A stretch of DNA of 45,323 nucleotides from an uncultured Eubacteriales bacterium (GCA_900316115.1 ONBN01000028.1:1-45323), one strand, 5' to 3'. Numbered from the stretch's first letter, positions 8,612-17,383 are shown. The notes: a model not told the origin generated them from the letters alone. Translations and numbers: made by a program.

Positions 8612-9217
8612 TTAACTCCTATCGTCTATGATATTTCCTTTATCAATATTTTCCTGGATCAGTTCCTGCATGTACTCCCAGATCTTAGCTGATCCTTCCC
8701 CTGTGATGCGGTTTCTTTTATAGATCTGGCTTCTTTTTACACCATGATCTTTCCAGCTGATCCCGCCGGATGCATGGTTTAAGAACAAAGGCAGACTGTT
8801 GTCCAGCACATGGGCAAATTTGGACTCCGGCGTATTGCAGGCTTCAAATTCATCCCACAACCCCCTCATCCATGTACCCTGCTCTTCTGGAAGGATACCG
8901 AAGATCCGGTCAGCTGCTGCCTTTTCCCTTGTTTCCTTGGTAAGTGCACCAACCTCATCATATGCATAAGTATCTCCTGCATCGATCTCTACCAGATCAT
9001 GGGTCAGAACCATAGGCACCACCCGTGTCACATCCACTTTTTCATTGGAATATTCACTGAGAATAAGCGCCATCATAGCAAGATGCCAGGAATGATCGGC
9101 ATCATTCTCTCTTGCTGATCCGTCTGCCAGATAATTCTGCCGCAGGATTTCCTTCATTTTGTCAATCTCAAGAATAAAATCTATCTGTTTTTTTAATCTG
9201 TCATCCATACTGATCAT
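8612..9217 (-). CDS. HD-domain hydrolase (YfbR/HDDC2-like 5'-nucleotidase family)
   Basis: This 201-residue soluble protein has the HD metal-binding set: ENDADHSWHLAMMA early on, then LTHDLVEIDAGDTYAY with the His-Asp pair, and a later HVLDNSLP aspartate. This arrangement matches the HD_3 group, whose studied members dephosphorylate deoxynucleoside monophosphates. The exact substrate here is unknown. The ATG at 9217 overlaps the TGA of the preceding membrane gene (ATGA) and has AGGAG 4 bases before it. An ATG at 9208 is a weaker choice. It is coupled to the aminopeptidase gene that follows. Confidence 0.82.
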   Translation of the reverse strand: MISMDDRLKKQIDFILEIDKMKEILRQNYLADGSARENDADHSWHLAMMALILSEYSNEKVDVTRVVPMVLTHDLVEIDAGDTYAYDEVGALTKETREKAAADRIFGILPEEQGTWMRGLWDEFEACNTPESKFAHVLDNSLPLFLNHASGGISWKDHGVKRSQIYKRNRITGEGSAKIWEYMQELIQENIDKGNIIDDRS

Positions 9218-9531
9218 TGTACTCCTGTAAGATAAATCCCCAGCCAGAGAATCATAATGATCCCATTTGTGATGGATCCGATAATACTTGTCTTATGGCC
9301 TCTGCCAGCCTCTGAAAAGCTGAGAAGCCCCATAATAAATCCATAAATAGAAAGAAGTGTTGCAAACAGGCATACACCGCCGGTTACAAATCCGTACTCT
9401 CCTTCCAGAAGAAAAGCTGCAGTCACTGCTCCACAAAACAGGATCAGGGAGATCACTGCCATGGTGACAGAGACTTTCCCTTTTCCGGCTTCCCGTTTCT
9501 TTGTAAATGAGTATCTATATCTTCTTGCCAT
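9214..9531 (-). CDS. Small membrane protein (possibly DUF6142 family)
   Basis: This protein has 105 residues. It opens with a basic MARRYRYSFTKKREAGKGK and then has three hydrophobic segments, at about 22-42, 46-68 and 82-103, with GHKTSIIGSITNGI between the last two. The basic start followed by a small membrane bundle resembles small Lachnospiraceae proteins annotated DUF6142. I am not sure of that name. It overlaps the VanZ gene upstream by 17 bases and the HD gene downstream by 4, so the three genes are translationally linked. Function unknown. Confidence 0.75.
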   Translation of the reverse strand: MARRYRYSFTKKREAGKGKVSVTMAVISLILFCGAVTAAFLLEGEYGFVTGGVCLFATLLSIYGFIMGLLSFSEAGRGHKTSIIGSITNGIIMILWLGIYLTGVQ

Positions 9532-9988
9532 AGTATTTTCTCCTGATATGATTACAGATCAGGAAGCACCCATAGCCTACTGCTGATCCAAGTGTGTTCA
9601 GAATCAGATCGTCCACATCAAAGCAGCCAACCCTTGTCACCAGCTGGATCAGTTCTACTGTCAGACTTATGGAAAATCCTGAAAAAATAATAAGAAAACC
9701 GCTTCTCATACGATTTGTGATCACAGGCAGGATAAACCCATATGGGATAAAGCCGATCACATTTCCAAAAATATTGGTAAACAATGCAAACATGCCCAGC
9801 TGCCTGCGATAAACCCAGAATCTGCGGATCTCCACAAACGGTATAAGATTATACCGATATATCCGTTCTGCGTCTGCAACTCTGCCGTAAGACTCAGAAA
9901 AGAACAGGAAGTATACCAGCAGGATCACATAAATTCCAAATAGAATGACCCCGCCCTGTCTGATCATACGCTTTGTTTCATTTTTCAA
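9515..9988 (-). CDS. VanZ-family membrane protein
   Basis: This 157-residue protein has four predicted membrane segments. The hallmark VanZ features are present: NLIPFVEIRRF, then NIFGNVIGFIPYGFILP, then SLTVELIQLVTRVGCFDVDDLILNTLGSAVGYG. VanZ in enterococci gives low-level teicoplanin resistance, but most chromosomal VanZ-like proteins have no known role and this call does not imply resistance. It begins an apparent four-gene unit with the small membrane protein, the HD hydrolase and the aminopeptidase. Its ribosome-binding site is weak. Confidence 0.9.
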   Translation of the reverse strand: MKNETKRMIRQGGVILFGIYVILLVYFLFFSESYGRVADAERIYRYNLIPFVEIRRFWVYRRQLGMFALFTNIFGNVIGFIPYGFILPVITNRMRSGFLIIFSGFSISLTVELIQLVTRVGCFDVDDLILNTLGSAVGYGCFLICNHIRRKYYGKKI

Positions 9989-10009
9989 TATTATCCCCTG
10001 CCTAAAAGC

Positions 10010-10035
10010 CCTGCTAAAAGTTGTATTACAGCAGG
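10010..10035 (-). terminator. Possible terminator at the end of the pyr operon
   Basis: On the minus strand, CCTGCT pairs with AGCAGG across a 14-base loop and is followed by GCTTTT. The stem spans the stop codon of the 50-residue ORF. It is short and the T run is only four bases, so the call is tentative. Confidence 0.35.
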
Positions 10036-10178
10036 ATTTCTGATTTTCTCTTCAGAAGCCTTGCACCGTTAATGATCATCAGAACTCCGGTAACAACCCC
10101 TGCTGTTGCAGCAACAATGCCAAGGATCAGGCTGGAAGCCCCTGCTGCGGACATAGTCTTATATATTTTTTCATTCAT
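10026..10178 (-). CDS. 50-residue membrane peptide downstream of pyrE
   Basis: This short ORF starts MNEKIYKTMSAAGASS and continues with a glycine- and alanine-rich hydrophobic stretch (about residues 14-38, LILGIVAATAGVV), then a basic tail LLKRKSEILL. AGGAGG lies 8 bases before the ATG, directly after the pyrE stop, so it should be translated as the last gene of the pyr operon. It looks like a single-span or re-entrant membrane peptide. I do not recognise a family. Confidence 0.7.
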   Translation of the reverse strand: MNEKIYKTMSAAGASSLILGIVAATAGVVTGVLMIINGARLLKRKSEILL

Positions 10179-10193
10179 GGACAAAACCTCCTT

Positions 10194-10868
10194 TTACTCT
10201 GCGCCATACTGCTGATAATATGCATCAATGGAAGCTTTCAGTATATCGTCAATGATCACTTTTCCTTTATATTCTTTGTTATACAGATGCTCTACCACCT
10301 CTGCCATGGTAACAATAGCAGTTGTCTCAAGTCCGTATTTCTCCTGGATCTCCTTTAAGGCGCTCTTTGTTCCCTGTCCACGCTCCATACGGTCTACAGA
10401 TACTACCAGACCAATAGGATTTACATCTCCCTGTGCTTTGATGATAGGAAGAGTTTCCTGAATGGATGTGCCTGCAGTAGTAACATCCTCAATGATCACT
10501 ACCTTGTCTCCATCCTGGATCGGGCTGCCAAGAAGGATCCCTTTATCTCCATGATCTTTTACCTCTTTACGGTTTGAGCAGTAACGGATATCCTTTCCGT
10601 ATGCTTCGCTGATAGCCATTGTCGTTGCAACAGTCAGGGGAATTCCCTTATATGCAGGTCCGAACAGTACGTCAAAATCCAGTCCAAACTTGTTGTGGAT
10701 GGCTTTTGCATAATACTCTCCAAGTCTGCGAAGCTGTGCACCTGTTCTGTAAAATCCGGTGTTTACAAAGAAAGGGGTCTTTCTTCCTGATTTTGTAACA
10801 AAATCTCCGAATTTCAGTACATTACAGTCGATCATAAATTCAATAAATTCCTGTTTGTAGCTTTCCAT
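10194..10868 (-). CDS. pyrE: Orotate phosphoribosyltransferase
   Basis: PyrE joins orotate to PRPP to make OMP. The 224-residue protein shows SGRKTPFFVNTG near the start, FGPAYKGIPL, and the PRPP-binding loop VVIIEDVTTAGTSIQET. The frame runs upstream to 10901, but the family start and position suggest the ATG at 10868, 20 bases after the pyrD stop. An AGGAA/GGAGG element lies slightly far upstream, at 9-12 bases. It is the last recognised enzyme of the pyrC-F-K-D-E operon. Confidence 0.95.
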   Translation of the reverse strand: MESYKQEFIEFMIDCNVLKFGDFVTKSGRKTPFFVNTGFYRTGAQLRRLGEYYAKAIHNKFGLDFDVLFGPAYKGIPLTVATTMAISEAYGKDIRYCSNRKEVKDHGDKGILLGSPIQDGDKVVIIEDVTTAGTSIQETLPIIKAQGDVNPIGLVVSVDRMERGQGTKSALKEIQEKYGLETTAIVTMAEVVEHLYNKEYKGKVIIDDILKASIDAYYQQYGAE

Positions 10869-10888
10869 AATAATCTGATTCCTCCATA

Positions 10889-11794
10889 TTATTCCACACA
10901 TCCAATGATCTCTTTAAGATCCTGGATCTTCTGTTTTTCCATAAATGCCTGAATCCCTTCTGCGATCTGGACCGTTGCATAAGGATTAAAGAAATTGGCA
11001 GTTCCTACAGATACAGCAGTTGCACCTGCCATGAGAAATTCAATGGCATCCTCTGCTGTAGCAATACCTCCCATACCGATCACCGGGATCTTTACTGCAT
11101 GGGCAGCCTGATATACCATACGCACAGCCACAGGCTTTACTGCAGGGCCTGACATACCGCCGGTCTTATTTGCCAGTGCAAATGTACGCCGGTTAATATC
11201 GATCTTCATGCCTGTCAGTGTATTGATCAGGGAAATCACATCTGCACCGCCGGCCTCTGCTGCCTTTGCCATCACTGTAATATCTGTTACATTAGGACTC
11301 AGCTTCATGATCACAGGCTGTGCTGCATATTTCTTCACTTCTTTTGTAATAGCCTCAAGAGCTTTTGGATCTTGGCCGAAGGCAATGCCGCCTTCCTTTA
11401 CATTGGGGCAGGAAACATTGATCTCCAGCATATCCACAGGCTCTCCTGCCAGCCGTTCTACTACCTGACAGTAGTCTTCCACAGACCTGCCGCACACATT
11501 CACAATGATCTTTGTATCGTAATTCTTAAGGAAAGGGATATCCCTTTCGCAGAAAACGTCAATTCCCGGATTCTGAAGGCCAATAGCATTCAGCATGCCG
11601 CAGGAAGTCTCTGTTACCCTTGGAACCGGATTCCCGGGCCATGGCACATTTGCCACTCCCTTTGTCACCACAGCTCCCAGTCTGTTCAGATCCACAAATT
11701 CACTGTACTCGCTGCCTGATCCAAATGTTCCGGAAGCAGTCATTACCGGATTCTTAAGTTCCACCCCAGCCAGAGTTACTTTTGTATTGATCAT
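10889..11794 (-). CDS. pyrD: Dihydroorotate dehydrogenase, type 1B catalytic subunit
   Basis: This 301-residue FMN enzyme oxidises dihydroorotate to orotate. It shows NPVMTASGTFGSG, the active-site stretch LEINVSCPNVKEGG with the type 1B catalytic cysteine, VIMKLSPNVTD, and IGMGGIATAEDAIEF. The type 1B call is supported by the adjacent pyrK, whose product passes electrons to NAD. The start overlaps the pyrK stop by 4 bases (ATGA). Confidence 0.96.
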   Translation of the reverse strand: MINTKVTLAGVELKNPVMTASGTFGSGSEYSEFVDLNRLGAVVTKGVANVPWPGNPVPRVTETSCGMLNAIGLQNPGIDVFCERDIPFLKNYDTKIIVNVCGRSVEDYCQVVERLAGEPVDMLEINVSCPNVKEGGIAFGQDPKALEAITKEVKKYAAQPVIMKLSPNVTDITVMAKAAEAGGADVISLINTLTGMKIDINRRTFALANKTGGMSGPAVKPVAVRMVYQAAHAVKIPVIGMGGIATAEDAIEFLMAGATAVSVGTANFFNPYATVQIAEGIQAFMEKQKIQDLKEIIGCVE

Positions 11795-12573
11795 AATTCT
11801 ACCTCCGTACTGAGAAATACAGGTCCGTCCTTACATACCCGCTTATTATGCACATGGGAATGGTCATCCACCTCTGTGGACTGGCATACACAGCCAAGAC
11901 ATGCGCCTACACCGCAGGCCATACGTTCTTCCATAGAAATCCAGCAAGGGATCTGATGTTCCAGGGCATAAGCCTTAATAGCACGAAGCATAGGCTTTGG
12001 CCCGCAGGCAAAGATCACATCTGCTGTAAGTGCCTCTTCCCTGACTGCGTCCAAAACATTTCCCCTGGTGCCAGAGGAACCGTCCTCTGTAGCCACATAA
12101 ACCTTACCATAATCTTTAAACTCTTTATCAAGAAACAGCTGATCTCTGTATCCCAGTACAGCCGTCACCTCTGCCTCTGTCTCTTTTGCAGTCTGAAGCA
12201 TAGGCGGGATCCCAATACCGCCGCCCATAAGCAGCACTTTCTTTCCTTTTGCCTCTGTCAGCGGAAAGCCATTGCCAAGAGGTCCAAGTACAGGAATGGT
12301 CTCCCCTGGCTGTAATCTGGAAAATTCCTCTGTGCCGGTATTTTTTCCTGTTACCCGGTATACAAGTCTGAGTCTGCCCTTTTCCCTGTCTATCTCGCAC
12401 AGACTGATAGGTCTTGGCAAAAGTTTGCTCTGGTCTTTACAATACAGGGATACAAACTGTCCAGGTACTGCCTCTGCTGCAATCTCTTCTGTCTGGATCC
12501 ACAGACTGTATATATCTGCTCCTATGCACTCCTGACTGACTACTGTGCAGATTTCTTTTCTTTTTTTGCTCAT
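11791..12573 (-). CDS. pyrK: Dihydroorotate dehydrogenase electron-transfer subunit
   Basis: This 260-residue protein has a ferredoxin-reductase-like FAD domain (LLPRPISLCEID), an NAD domain (LLMGGGIGIPPML and VIFACGPKPML), and a C-terminal [2Fe-2S] site with cysteines in MACGVGACLGCVC and a later RVCKDGPVF. It pairs with PyrD in a heterotetramer. The ATG at 12573 with GGGGAAAG upstream is preferred to a TTG at 12597, which lies inside the end of pyrF. Confidence 0.96.
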   Translation of the reverse strand: MSKKRKEICTVVSQECIGADIYSLWIQTEEIAAEAVPGQFVSLYCKDQSKLLPRPISLCEIDREKGRLRLVYRVTGKNTGTEEFSRLQPGETIPVLGPLGNGFPLTEAKGKKVLLMGGGIGIPPMLQTAKETEAEVTAVLGYRDQLFLDKEFKDYGKVYVATEDGSSGTRGNVLDAVREEALTADVIFACGPKPMLRAIKAYALEHQIPCWISMEERMACGVGACLGCVCQSTEVDDHSHVHNKRVCKDGPVFLSTEVEL

Positions 12574-12583
12574 GTGCTTTCCC

Positions 12584-13513
12584 CTATCTTGTCTCAAGTG
12601 CTGTGCTGATATCCAGGATCATGTTCTTAACAGCCTGACGGGAAGCCTGTGCATACCCTTCTTCTCCGAAGGAAGCATATTTTTCCTGTTTGTAGGCAGC
12701 AATGATCCCTCTGGAAGAGTTCACGATAGCGCCAAGTCCGTCTTTGTTAAAGAAATGAACCAGATCCTTGCCTTTGCCGCCCTGAGCGCCATAACCTGGT
12801 ACAAGGATAAATGTTTTTGGCATCAGCTTTCTTAAGACCTTGCCCATCTCCGGATAAGTTGCTCCTACAACAGCACCTACATAGCTGTAGCCTTCTTTGC
12901 CAACAACATCCTGGCCCCACTGGTCTACCTTCTCGCCAACCCACTCATACAGAGGGCGCTTGTCGATAAGACGATCCTGAAACTCTCCGCTGGAAGGATT
13001 AGATGTTTTTACAAGGACAAAAATACCTTTTTTCTCTTCTTTGCACACATCTACAAAAGGCTTTACACCGTCTGTGCCAAGATATGGATTCACTGTGGCA
13101 AAATCCTCGTCAAAACCAGCATAAGATTTCCTGCCTACCTGTACTTTTCCCAGATGTCCTACTGCATAGGCAGTGGATGTGGAGCCGATATCCCCTCTTT
13201 TAATATCACCGATCACTACAAGTCCTTTGGATTTGCAATAGTCAATGGTTCTTTTGTATGCTACAAGTCCTGGAATGCCGAACTGCTCATACATGGCAAT
13301 CTGCGGCTTTACTGCAGGGATCAGATCATAAACCTCATCTACAATCCCTTTGTTGTACTGCCAGATTGCTTCTGCAGCCCCTTCCAGAGTTTCACCAAAT
13401 TCTTTGTAGGCATCTTTTTTGATCTTCTCCGGAATATAATTCAGCATAGGATCCAGACCTACTACAATAGGTGCTCCTGTTTTTTTGATTTTTGTAATCA
13501 GCTTATCAATCAT
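12584..13513 (-). CDS. pyrF: Orotidine-5'-phosphate decarboxylase (long class)
   Basis: PyrF decarboxylates OMP to UMP. The 309-residue length and the signature GLVVIGDIKRGDIGSTSTAY mark the longer subfamily 2 form. The start region reads MIDKLITKIKKTGAPIVVGLDPML, and the C-terminal phosphate loop shows FILVPGYGAQGG and VNSSRGI. The ATG at 13513 has AGGAGG 6 bases upstream and overlaps the pyrC stop by 8 bases. An upstream start at 13546 lies inside pyrC and is not used. Confidence 0.96.
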   Translation of the reverse strand: MIDKLITKIKKTGAPIVVGLDPMLNYIPEKIKKDAYKEFGETLEGAAEAIWQYNKGIVDEVYDLIPAVKPQIAMYEQFGIPGLVAYKRTIDYCKSKGLVVIGDIKRGDIGSTSTAYAVGHLGKVQVGRKSYAGFDEDFATVNPYLGTDGVKPFVDVCKEEKKGIFVLVKTSNPSSGEFQDRLIDKRPLYEWVGEKVDQWGQDVVGKEGYSYVGAVVGATYPEMGKVLRKLMPKTFILVPGYGAQGGKGKDLVHFFNKDGLGAIVNSSRGIIAAYKQEKYASFGEEGYAQASRQAVKNMILDISTALETR

Positions 13514-14801
13514 GATCTTCCTCCTGGTAAATAATCTTTCCATCACACAGAGTATAAAGAACCCTGCCCTTTACTTCCCAGCCGTCAAAAGGAGTATTCC
13601 TGCCCTTTGAGGCAAATTTATTCTTGTCAATCTTATAAGGATGTTCTACATCTACAATGATCACATCCGCAGGATGCCCCGTCTGGATAGTACCGCATTC
13701 CAGTCCCAGGATCTTTGCCGGATTCAGGCACATCTTTTCCACAAGCTGCCCCATTGTAAGCACTCCTGTCTCCACAAGATGTGTATAAATCAATGGAAGA
13801 CTTGTCTCAAGACCTACGATCCCGAAGGCCGCACTTCTCATGGAACCGTTCTTATCCTCCTGGCTGTGAGGCGCATGGTCTGTACTGATGGCCTGGATAT
13901 ATCCTTCCTTCAGTCCTTCACGCAATGCCTCCACATCTTCCTTCCTGCGAAGTGGTGGATTCATTTTGTAATTGGAATCATCAGACGGAATGTCATCTGA
14001 GGTAAGGATCAGATGGTGTGGGCACACCTCTGCGGTTACATTGGTGATCCCAGCTTCTGCCAGTGCTTTCATCATAAGGGCTGTCCCTTTGGTGGAGCAG
14101 TGGCACAGATGCAGCCTTGCTCCTGTCTCACATGCCAGGATAATATCTCTGGCTGCGATCACATCCTCTACTGCATTGCTGATCCCCGGAAGCCGAAGCC
14201 TTCTTGCATTTTCATCATCATTCATACAGCCATTTCCACGCAGGCCAATGTCTTCACAATGATCCAGCACCGGCAGATCACACCTGGCAGCCATCATCAT
14301 GGCTTCCCTGCAAAGCTTTGCATCCATTACAGATTTGCCGTCTTCGGAAAGAGCCGGTACTCCTGCATCTGCCATCCCTTTAATATCGGAAAGCTCTTTG
14401 CCCTGCTCTCCTCTGGTCATGGCTCCTGCCTGCAGCACATGAATCTGTGAAAGCTGCTCTGCTTTATTCTGCACATACCGTACCCGGTCCGGCTCATCAA
14501 TTACAGGAGTGGTATTAGGCATTGCCACCACTGTAGTCACACCACCTCTGGCTGCTGCCCTGGATCCTGTCTCAATGGTCTCTTTATATTCCTGGCCTGG
14601 ATCCCTGAAGTGCACATGCAGGTCAACAATCCCAGGCATGACCACCAGTCCTCTGGCATCAATAACCCTATCCCCTGCATCTGCCTTTGGCAGGTTTTCG
14701 CCTATCCCCTGGATCGCACCGTCATCCAGGTATAAATCCATCACTTTATCAGTATCTGTAGCTGCGTCGATCACACGACCGCCACGGATCAAAACACCCA
14801 T
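13506..14801 (-). CDS. pyrC: Dihydroorotase
   Basis: This 431-residue amidohydrolase cyclises carbamoyl-aspartate to dihydroorotate. It shows PGIVDLHVHFRDPGQEYKE with the metal histidines, ARGGVTTVVAMPNT, LPVLDHCED, LHLCHCS, and AISTDHAPHSQEDK with the catalytic aspartate. Length and order match class I PyrC. It leads the operon pyrC-F-K-D-E, and its start at 14801 has AAGGGAGA upstream. The roughly 220 bases between it and the divergent cold-shock gene hold no convincing PyrR-type attenuator. Confidence 0.95.
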   Translation of the reverse strand: MGVLIRGGRVIDAATDTDKVMDLYLDDGAIQGIGENLPKADAGDRVIDARGLVVMPGIVDLHVHFRDPGQEYKETIETGSRAAARGGVTTVVAMPNTTPVIDEPDRVRYVQNKAEQLSQIHVLQAGAMTRGEQGKELSDIKGMADAGVPALSEDGKSVMDAKLCREAMMMAARCDLPVLDHCEDIGLRGNGCMNDDENARRLRLPGISNAVEDVIAARDIILACETGARLHLCHCSTKGTALMMKALAEAGITNVTAEVCPHHLILTSDDIPSDDSNYKMNPPLRRKEDVEALREGLKEGYIQAISTDHAPHSQEDKNGSMRSAAFGIVGLETSLPLIYTHLVETGVLTMGQLVEKMCLNPAKILGLECGTIQTGHPADVIIVDVEHPYKIDKNKFASKGRNTPFDGWEVKGRVLYTLCDGKIIYQEEDHD

Positions 14802-14921
14802 TCAGATCTCTCCCTTCTGAGTTACCTGTTTTCATTCAATTTACAGAGTTATTCCAAAATACTCTATGTAACATAATACACGAAAAGCTCCATTTAATAA
14901 AGCCCTTTTTCTTATTAATCC

Positions 14922-14950
14922 TTGACATTTAGAAAAACCGGATATATAAT
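14922..14950 (+). promoter_or_regulatory. Consensus housekeeping-sigma promoter of the cold-shock gene
   Basis: TTGACA (14922-14927) and TATAAT (14945-14950) are both perfect and are separated by exactly 17 bases. They point at the cold-shock gene and predict a leader of about 65-70 bases, the length often found for csp mRNAs. Confidence 0.9.
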
Positions 14951-15024
14951 CAAACCATATCAGGGATTATTAATGTAAAATCATCACTAGTTTTTAGAGA
15001 TTATATGATTATGGAGGTAACAAG

Positions 15025-15225
15025 ATGAACAAGGGAACTGTAAAATGGTTCAACGCTGAAAAAGGTTACGGATTCATCACAGGCGAAGATGGCGCTGATG
15101 TATTTGTACATTTTTCCGCAATCAACGGTGAAGGCTTCAAATCTCTTGAAGAGGGTCAGGCTGTAACTTATGATCTTACCGAGGGAGCTCGTGGAATGCA
15201 GGCAGCTAACGTAACAAAATTATAA
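15025..15225 (+). CDS. Cold-shock protein (CspA family)
   Basis: This 66-residue OB-fold protein binds single-stranded nucleic acid and acts as an RNA chaperone. RNP1 reads KGYGFIT and RNP2 VFVHFSA, both intact, in a chain opening [14 protein letters not shown]. It is transcribed alone on the plus strand from a perfect promoter, with GGAGG 7 bases before the ATG, and is followed by a strong terminator. Abundant constitutive expression is likely from the promoter. Cold induction cannot be read from sequence. Confidence 0.96.
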   Translation: MNKGTVKWFNAEKGYGFITGEDGADVFVHFSAINGEGFKSLEEGQAVTYDLTEGARGMQAANVTKL

Positions 15226-15300
15226 TTAATTTTGTACTCAGCATACCATTAAGAACTGACCAACAGCAGAAAGAGAATTTTAATATTTTCTGATAGCAGC

Positions 15301-15328
15301 AAAAGTCTCCGGCTTTCCGGAGACTTTT
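15301..15328 (+). terminator. Strong terminator downstream of the cold-shock gene
   Basis: A 12-base perfect stem (AAAAGTCTCCGG with CCGGAGACTTTT) with a CTTT loop is followed by further T and TTG. It is about 75 bases after the cold-shock stop. Confidence 0.88.
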
Positions 15329-15418
15329 TGTTGTCCAGGATGTAAACGACGAATAAACGCTTCAGACAACCTGCGAAACCTGTCACTGGCAGCTTCCATA
15401 GAATAGGATAAGTAGCAA

Positions 15419-15466
15419 AAAGGATAGTGAATCTGGCAGGAATCTCTGTCATATCCACTATCCTTT
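15419..15466 (-). terminator. Terminator for the 86-residue membrane protein gene
   Basis: An 11-base perfect inverted repeat (AAAGGATAGTG with CACTATCCTTT) encloses a smaller imperfect stem. On the minus strand it is followed by TTTTTG. It lies 70 bases after the stop of the minus-strand gene. The 300 bases between the two genes hold only these two hairpins and small imperfect repeats near 15487-15530. Confidence 0.7.
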
Positions 15467-15535
15467 ATATTTTCATATCATGTCCTGTATCACAGGATCA
15501 TCTGTCCTGACTGGTACGCCTGTCCGGTCAGCAGA

Positions 15536-15796
15536 TCACTCTGCATCTGCAGCGTCTGTAGTAACCCCTGAAAGATAATCATCCAGAGCAGAGGTATCCA
15601 TTTCTGTATTTACCACTACTTCTTCTTTACCTTCATTTACCTTGCTGTATACGGAATACCCGATCCATACAACTGCAACTATACAAAATGCAAGGGCAAT
15701 CAGCTTCTCAAGGCGGAGAACCCTTCTTTCTTTTTTCATGATCTTATCACGGTTCGCTTTTTCAGCTTTGTAAGCATCCACTTTTTTCTGGCTCAT
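15536..15796 (-). CDS. Single-span membrane protein, unknown function
   Basis: This 86-residue protein has a strongly basic cytoplasmic N-terminus (KKVDAYKAEKANRDKIMKKE), one hydrophobic span at about 33-50 (LIALAFCIVAVVWIGYSVY), and an acidic exterior tail rich in Glu and Asp. The topology is N-in, C-out by the positive-inside rule. AAAGGAG lies 7 bases before the ATG. It stands alone between a terminator and the DegV gene. I do not recognise a named family. Confidence 0.75.
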   Translation of the reverse strand: MSQKKVDAYKAEKANRDKIMKKERRVLRLEKLIALAFCIVAVVWIGYSVYSKVNEGKEEVVVNTEMDTSALDDYLSGVTTDAADAE

Positions 15797-15881
15797 AATC
15801 TATCTCCTTTACATGCTCACTGCACAGATATTATTTCTGAACATTATAGCACACTCACGCAGAAAAGAAAAGCATTAAACC

Positions 15882-16721
15882 TTATGCAACAACAATAATC
15901 CCGCCGTCATTGGCATACATGCTGCTGACTCCTGCTGTATCAAGAACAAGGATCCTTTTCAGGTTCAGTTTTTCTTCAAGGGCTTCTTTCAGCATCTGGG
16001 CACGCTGTGCACAGTTACAATGGGAAATTGCCAGTGTCCTGTTCTCACTGTCTGCCGTTACTTCCTGGATATGCTCTGCCATCTTCACAAGAGCCTTATT
16101 CATACCTCTTGCCTGATCGATCTGGCAGATAGAGCCCTCCGGAGTAGATCCCATCACAGGCTTGATCTTAAGCGCAGAAGCAACAAAAGCTTTCACTCTG
16201 CTGAGACGTCCATTCTTACGAAGAGTCTCAAGATTTTCAAGTACAAAAAATGTATTCTGCTGTGAAATATAATGATCTACAGTCTCAATTGTCTTCTTAA
16301 AGCTCATCCCTGCTTCTTCGCACTCCTGGATCTTTAATGCGATCAGGGTTTCTCCAACAGATGCGGAACGTGAATTAAAAACATGGATCTTCTTTCCTGG
16401 ATGTTCCTCTTCCACAAGGCTCCTGCCCAGCATGGCGCTGTTATAAGATCCACTCAGTTCTGCTGACAAAGTAACACAGTACACATGGTCAGCATCACAG
16501 TCAAAAGCCCTCCTGTATCGTTCAGGCGATGGGCATGCTGACTTGGGGCATTCCGGACAATCAGCCACTTTTTTCAGAAAATCCAACTGATCAAATGTAT
16601 CATCATCTATGATATTCTCTTTTCCAACAGTCAATGTAAGAGGGACAGATTCAAATCTGGTATCCTGCTTCCATTCATCTAAAAGTTCTCCGCAACTATC
16701 TATCACAATCTTATAGCTCAA
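15882..16721 (-). CDS. DegV-family fatty-acid-binding protein
   Basis: This 279-residue protein has the DegV layout. It has an N-terminal KIVIDSCGELLDEWK and the fatty-acid carboxylate site region VYCVTLSAELSGSYNSA. A VFNSRSASVGETLIAL segment follows, then FFVLENLETLRKNGRLSRVKAF. DegV/FakB proteins hold acyl chains, and some deliver them to FakA kinase for phosphorylation. No fakA is adjacent. The start is a TTG at 16721 with AGAGGA 8 bases upstream; there is no nearby ATG that keeps the conserved N-terminus. Confidence 0.9.
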   Translation of the reverse strand: MSYKIVIDSCGELLDEWKQDTRFESVPLTLTVGKENIIDDDTFDQLDFLKKVADCPECPKSACPSPERYRRAFDCDADHVYCVTLSAELSGSYNSAMLGRSLVEEEHPGKKIHVFNSRSASVGETLIALKIQECEEAGMSFKKTIETVDHYISQQNTFFVLENLETLRKNGRLSRVKAFVASALKIKPVMGSTPEGSICQIDQARGMNKALVKMAEHIQEVTADSENRTLAISHCNCAQRAQMLKEALEEKLNLKRILVLDTAGVSSMYANDGGIIVVA

Positions 16722-16879
16722 TTATATCGTCCTCTTTTCCATTATATGTAGTATCGAATACCACATCTATATTAGCATATCACACCGGATTTGAAAAGTC
16801 TTTTTGGAAAAACTCTATCCTTTTTTTTCATTTTCGTTTATAATGTCCATATTAAGTTCTATTTAACAGGGGATTTTCA

Positions 16880-17383
16880 ATGATTGCATTAAAAATAACA
16901 GATCTTCGAGATTTCACGAACAAATTATTCATAAGAGAAGTATTTGATCCATTCTGGATGAACCAGGCTGAGATCACAACTTACAATACATTTTCTATTG
17001 ACGGGAAGCTGCATATGGATTTCCTGGACAGTGATGAACTTCAGATCCTCCAGAAAAGCGGACGCACCTATTCTCTCTGGAAAGAAGTAAAGCCATTCTG
17101 CTATTCCGTGATCCGTGGCAAACGAACGCCTCTTTCTTTCAAGATCGTTCTTCAGCTTTCCAAAGCTCAGACCCAGGCTCTTGTAACTCAGGCAGGTCTT
17201 TCTCTTGATCCTTCCGTGATCAGCGGACTGTATCTGAACCTTCAGTTCAAAAACAAAATTCTTTTATGTACAACAGGTACAGCTTTTAATACTTTTATAC
17301 CGGACAAACGTCTGGAACAGTTATGGGACGGCATGGTACTGGACTTTTTTTCCCAGCATCAGATCATATTTGAAGAACTGTGA
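16880..17383 (+). CDS. DUF5721-like protein
   Basis: This 167-residue soluble protein has no signal or membrane segment. The opening MIALKITDLRDFTNKLFIREVFDPFW and the following ITTYNTFSIDGKL resemble a small family from Lachnospiraceae that I recall as DUF5721. No catalytic motif is apparent. It is one of only three plus-strand protein genes here, divergent from degV, and a TATAAT-like element lies about 45 bases upstream. The upstream Shine-Dalgarno (AGGGGA) is fair. Function unknown. Confidence 0.75.
   Translation: MIALKITDLRDFTNKLFIREVFDPFWMNQAEITTYNTFSIDGKLHMDFLDSDELQILQKSGRTYSLWKEVKPFCYSVIRGKRTPLSFKIVLQLSKAQTQALVTQAGLSLDPSVISGLYLNLQFKNKILLCTTGTAFNTFIPDKRLEQLWDGMVLDFFSQHQIIFEEL

Noticed and set aside
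9515-9988. Glycopeptide resistance determinant (VanZ)
   Set aside because: No vanHAX or vanRS genes nearby; chromosomal VanZ-like proteins are common and usually unrelated to resistance.
14802-15024. PyrR-dependent attenuator upstream of pyrC
   Set aside because: No anti-terminator/terminator pair or PyrR-binding loop motif could be found; the hairpins present are weak.
15249-15458. Minus-strand ORF of 69 codons
   Set aside because: It overlaps two terminator hairpins and has no ribosome-binding site or family resemblance.
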